This document shows, piece by piece, positions 12,555 through 13,893 of a DNA stretch of 13,893 nucleotides. The DNA comes from Chloroflexia bacterium. GTDB lineage: Bacteria; Chloroflexota; Chloroflexia; Thermomicrobiales; JALYUS01. The first letter of the stretch is position 1. Every line of letters starts with the position of its first letter. The notes below the pieces were generated by a model. It was not told the origin of the DNA and searched no databases. It was given only the letters and a program-made list of their open reading frames with translations. The DNA is taken from the NCBI GenBank assembly GCA_025928215.1, contig JAICJW010000067.1:1-13893 (forward strand). Reading direction: 5' to 3'. The position numbers and the translations under genes are program-made.

Positions 12555-13801
12555 CGGTCTACTTCCCCCATCACTGGATCGAAACTGCCGATGATCGCGA
12601 CGAGATCGGCGACCAATCCGCCCTCCGAGCAAGGGCCGAGCGCGTGAAGCGACGCGAACGACGGTGCGCGGAAATGGCAGCGGTACGGCCTCCCCATGCC
12701 ATCTGACAGCAGATAGACGCCGAACTCGCCACGTGGCGACTCAATGCATTGGTAGACTTCGCCAATCGGCGGTTTGTATCCTTCCGTCACCAGTTTGAAG
12801 TGGTGGATCAGCGCCTCCATACTCCGCTCGATCTCCTCACGCGGCGGCAGGGCAATCTTGCGGTCGCTCGTCAGGATCGGCCCTTCCGGCAGGCGGTCGA
12901 AGGCTTGCCGGGCGATCTTGACGCTCTCGCGCATCTCCGCGACGCGCACGAGGTAGCGGGCGTAGACATCGCCGTCTGTGCGTATGGGGATGTTGAACTG
13001 GTACTGGTCATAATCCGCGTACGGATCGTCGCGCCGGAGGTCCCAGTCAATGCCGCTCGCCCGCGCGTTCGCCCCGGTGACGCCGAGCGCGATGGCATCG
13101 TCCGCGCTCAGGACGCCAACACCAATCGCCCGCTCGCGGAAGAGGCCGTTCGTTGTCAGGAGCGATTCGTACTCGTCAACGTGCGCGGGCATCGCCGTCA
13201 GAAAGGCGTCGCACTTCCGCAGGAACTTCTTCGTCAGATCGTTTGCCAGCCCGCCGGGGCGGATGAAACTGGTCATCATCCGCGCGCCGGAGATCTCCTC
13301 GAAGAGGTCGAGCAACACTTCGCGCTCGCGGAAGCAGTAGAACAGGGCGCTCAGAGCGCCGAGATCAACCGCCTGCGTGCCGAGCCAGACGAGATGGCTG
13401 GCGAGGCGGCCCAACTCGCTGAGCAGAATGCGGACCACCCGTGCCCGTTCGGGAATCTCGACCTCCATCAGTCGCTCGACGGCGAGCGAGTAGGCGAGAT
13501 TCATGCTGAGGGGAGAGAGGTAGTCAATCCGGTCGGTCAGCGTCACCGCCTGCCAGTACGTCTTCTCCTCCGCTGTCTTCTCGATGCCGGTGTGCAAGTA
13601 GCCGATCTCCGGCTGGCATGTGACGACCGTCTCGCCGTCCAGTTCGAGGACGAGCCGCAACACGCCGTGCGTGCTCGGATGCTGCGGCCCCATATTGACC
13701 TTCATCCGGCCCGGATGAGTAGTCGGTAGTCGGTAGTCAGTAGTCAGTGGAGCACCGTCGGACACCGTTGCGGCCTGACCGCCATTCTGACTACTATGCA
13801 T
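12551..13801 (-). CDS. nuoD: NADH-quinone oxidoreductase subunit D
   Basis: 416 residues from ATG 13801, with an excellent GGAGG site 7 bp upstream. NuoD (49-kDa homologue, hydrogenase large-subunit-like) forms the quinone head-group site with NuoB. The conserved protein begins at Met33 (MKVNMGPQHPSTHGVLRL); later signatures are EIGYLHTGIEK, ELGRLASHLVWLG, GARMMTSFIRPGG, SPRGEFGVYLLSDG and CHFRAPSF. Residues about 1-32 are encoded by the arms and loop of an AGTAGTC-type heptamer repeat (for example PLTTDYRLPTTH) and are not family sequence. ATG 13705 (Met33) is an alternative start but lacks a ribosome site. The gene overlaps nuoC by 8 bp and nuoE by 4 bp. Confidence 0.96.
   Translation of the reverse strand: MHSSQNGGQAATVSDGAPLTTDYRLPTTHPGRMKVNMGPQHPSTHGVLRLVLELDGETVVTCQPEIGYLHTGIEKTAEEKTYWQAVTLTDRIDYLSPLSMNLAYSLAVERLMEVEIPERARVVRILLSELGRLASHLVWLGTQAVDLGALSALFYCFREREVLLDLFEEISGARMMTSFIRPGGLANDLTKKFLRKCDAFLTAMPAHVDEYESLLTTNGLFRERAIGVGVLSADDAIALGVTGANARASGIDWDLRRDDPYADYDQYQFNIPIRTDGDVYARYLVRVAEMRESVKIARQAFDRLPEGPILTSDRKIALPPREEIERSMEALIHHFKLVTEGYKPPIGEVYQCIESPRGEFGVYLLSDGMGRPYRCHFRAPSFASLHALGPCSEGGLVADLVAIIGSFDPVMGEVDR
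13718..13796. repeat. Heptamer repeat AGTAGTC type, in nuoD 5' coding
   Basis: Four tandem heptamers (AGTAGTC or GGTAGTC) at 13718-13745 include the same 15-mer as at 7022-7036. The inverted short arm CTGACTACTA lies at 13787-13796 and contains the nuoC TAG stop (13794-13796). The intervening bases are read as nuoD N-terminal codons. Confidence 0.85.
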
Positions 13802-13893
13802 CTGCTTTCCTCCGGCCGCGCGCGATCGCCGCGACGGTGTGCGTGAATTCGACCGGCTCGCCACCGACGCTCATATCCTTGCGGAGCGGATGA
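13794..13893 (-). CDS. nuoC: NADH-quinone oxidoreductase subunit C (3' end)
   Basis: Partial gene, open at the right edge; the last 32 residues are visible, then TAG at 13796-13794. NuoC (30-kDa homologue) is the connecting-arm partner of NuoD. The visible end reads HPLRKDMSVGGEPVEFTH, matching the conserved C-terminal HPLRKD motif and the following GEPVEF, then a basic tail RGRRKADA. The frame stays open to the window end. It overlaps the nuoD start by 8 bp, so nuoC and nuoD are separate genes here, unlike the fused NuoCD of E. coli. Confidence 0.93.
   Translation of the reverse strand, partial: HPLRKDMSVGGEPVEFTHTVAAIARGRRKADA

Noticed and set aside
13718..13745. Tandem repeats near nuoD as a CRISPR remnant
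   Set aside because: The unit is seven bases with no spacers; it is a short-period tandem repeat.

Overview
This is a GC-rich bacterial window, densely coded with strong Shine-Dalgarno sites. The gene content (ring-1,2-epoxidase phenylacetate pathway, plant-type glutaminyl cyclotransferase, split nuoC/nuoD, complex I with the extra N7-type cysteine motif in NuoG) and several families of short-period self-complementary intergenic repeats suggest a Chloroflexota-like or related Gram-positive-side lineage. That placement is an impression from style and is not proven.

Layout. 1-1099 (+): the 3' end of paaD, followed 4 bp later by a lipoprotein-type glutaminyl-peptide cyclotransferase. 1204-3066 (+): a BrnT/BrnA-like toxin-antitoxin module under a palindromic operator. 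Its toxin frame carries a one-base lesion that makes toxin and antitoxin read as one 190-codon frame. The antitoxin overlaps, by GTGA, an enolase-superfamily dehydratase/racemase gene. 3131-4949 (-): a stand-alone 2-oxoacid dehydrogenase E2 protein without a lipoyl domain and with a destroyed HxxxDG motif, preceded by nudC. 5178-5654 (+): a small membrane protein. 5662-13893 (-): a complex I operon read in the order nuoC(partial)-D-E-F-[GxxExxY]-G-H-I-J-K. nuoL, nuoM and nuoN do not follow nuoK; a convergent gene sits 7 bp away instead. nuoA and nuoB are presumably upstream, outside the window.

How the genes work together. NuoE/F/G form the NADH-oxidising arm, NuoC/D/I the quinone-reducing connecting arm, and NuoH/J/K the proximal part of the membrane arm; the distal antiporter-like pumps must be encoded elsewhere if a full complex is made. 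NudC hydrolyses NADH/NAD (and may decap NAD-RNA), so it fits the redox theme only loosely.

The most unusual material lies between the genes. Nearly every gap in the right two thirds holds a hairpin built from short tandem units: heptamers of the AGTAGTC or CGGTGAG type, nonamers of the RCGCCAAGA or RCGCAAAGA type, or a C-rich element. In five cases the repeat begins at, or within a few bases of, the stop codon of the upstream gene. Two of them have become part of the N-terminal coding sequence of NuoD and NuoE. One pair of nonamer repeats, in inverted orientation, brackets a PD-(D/E)xK-type GxxExxY gene and forms a cassette inserted between nuoF and nuoG. I regard this cassette and the stop-codon rule as the best candidates for something not yet well described.
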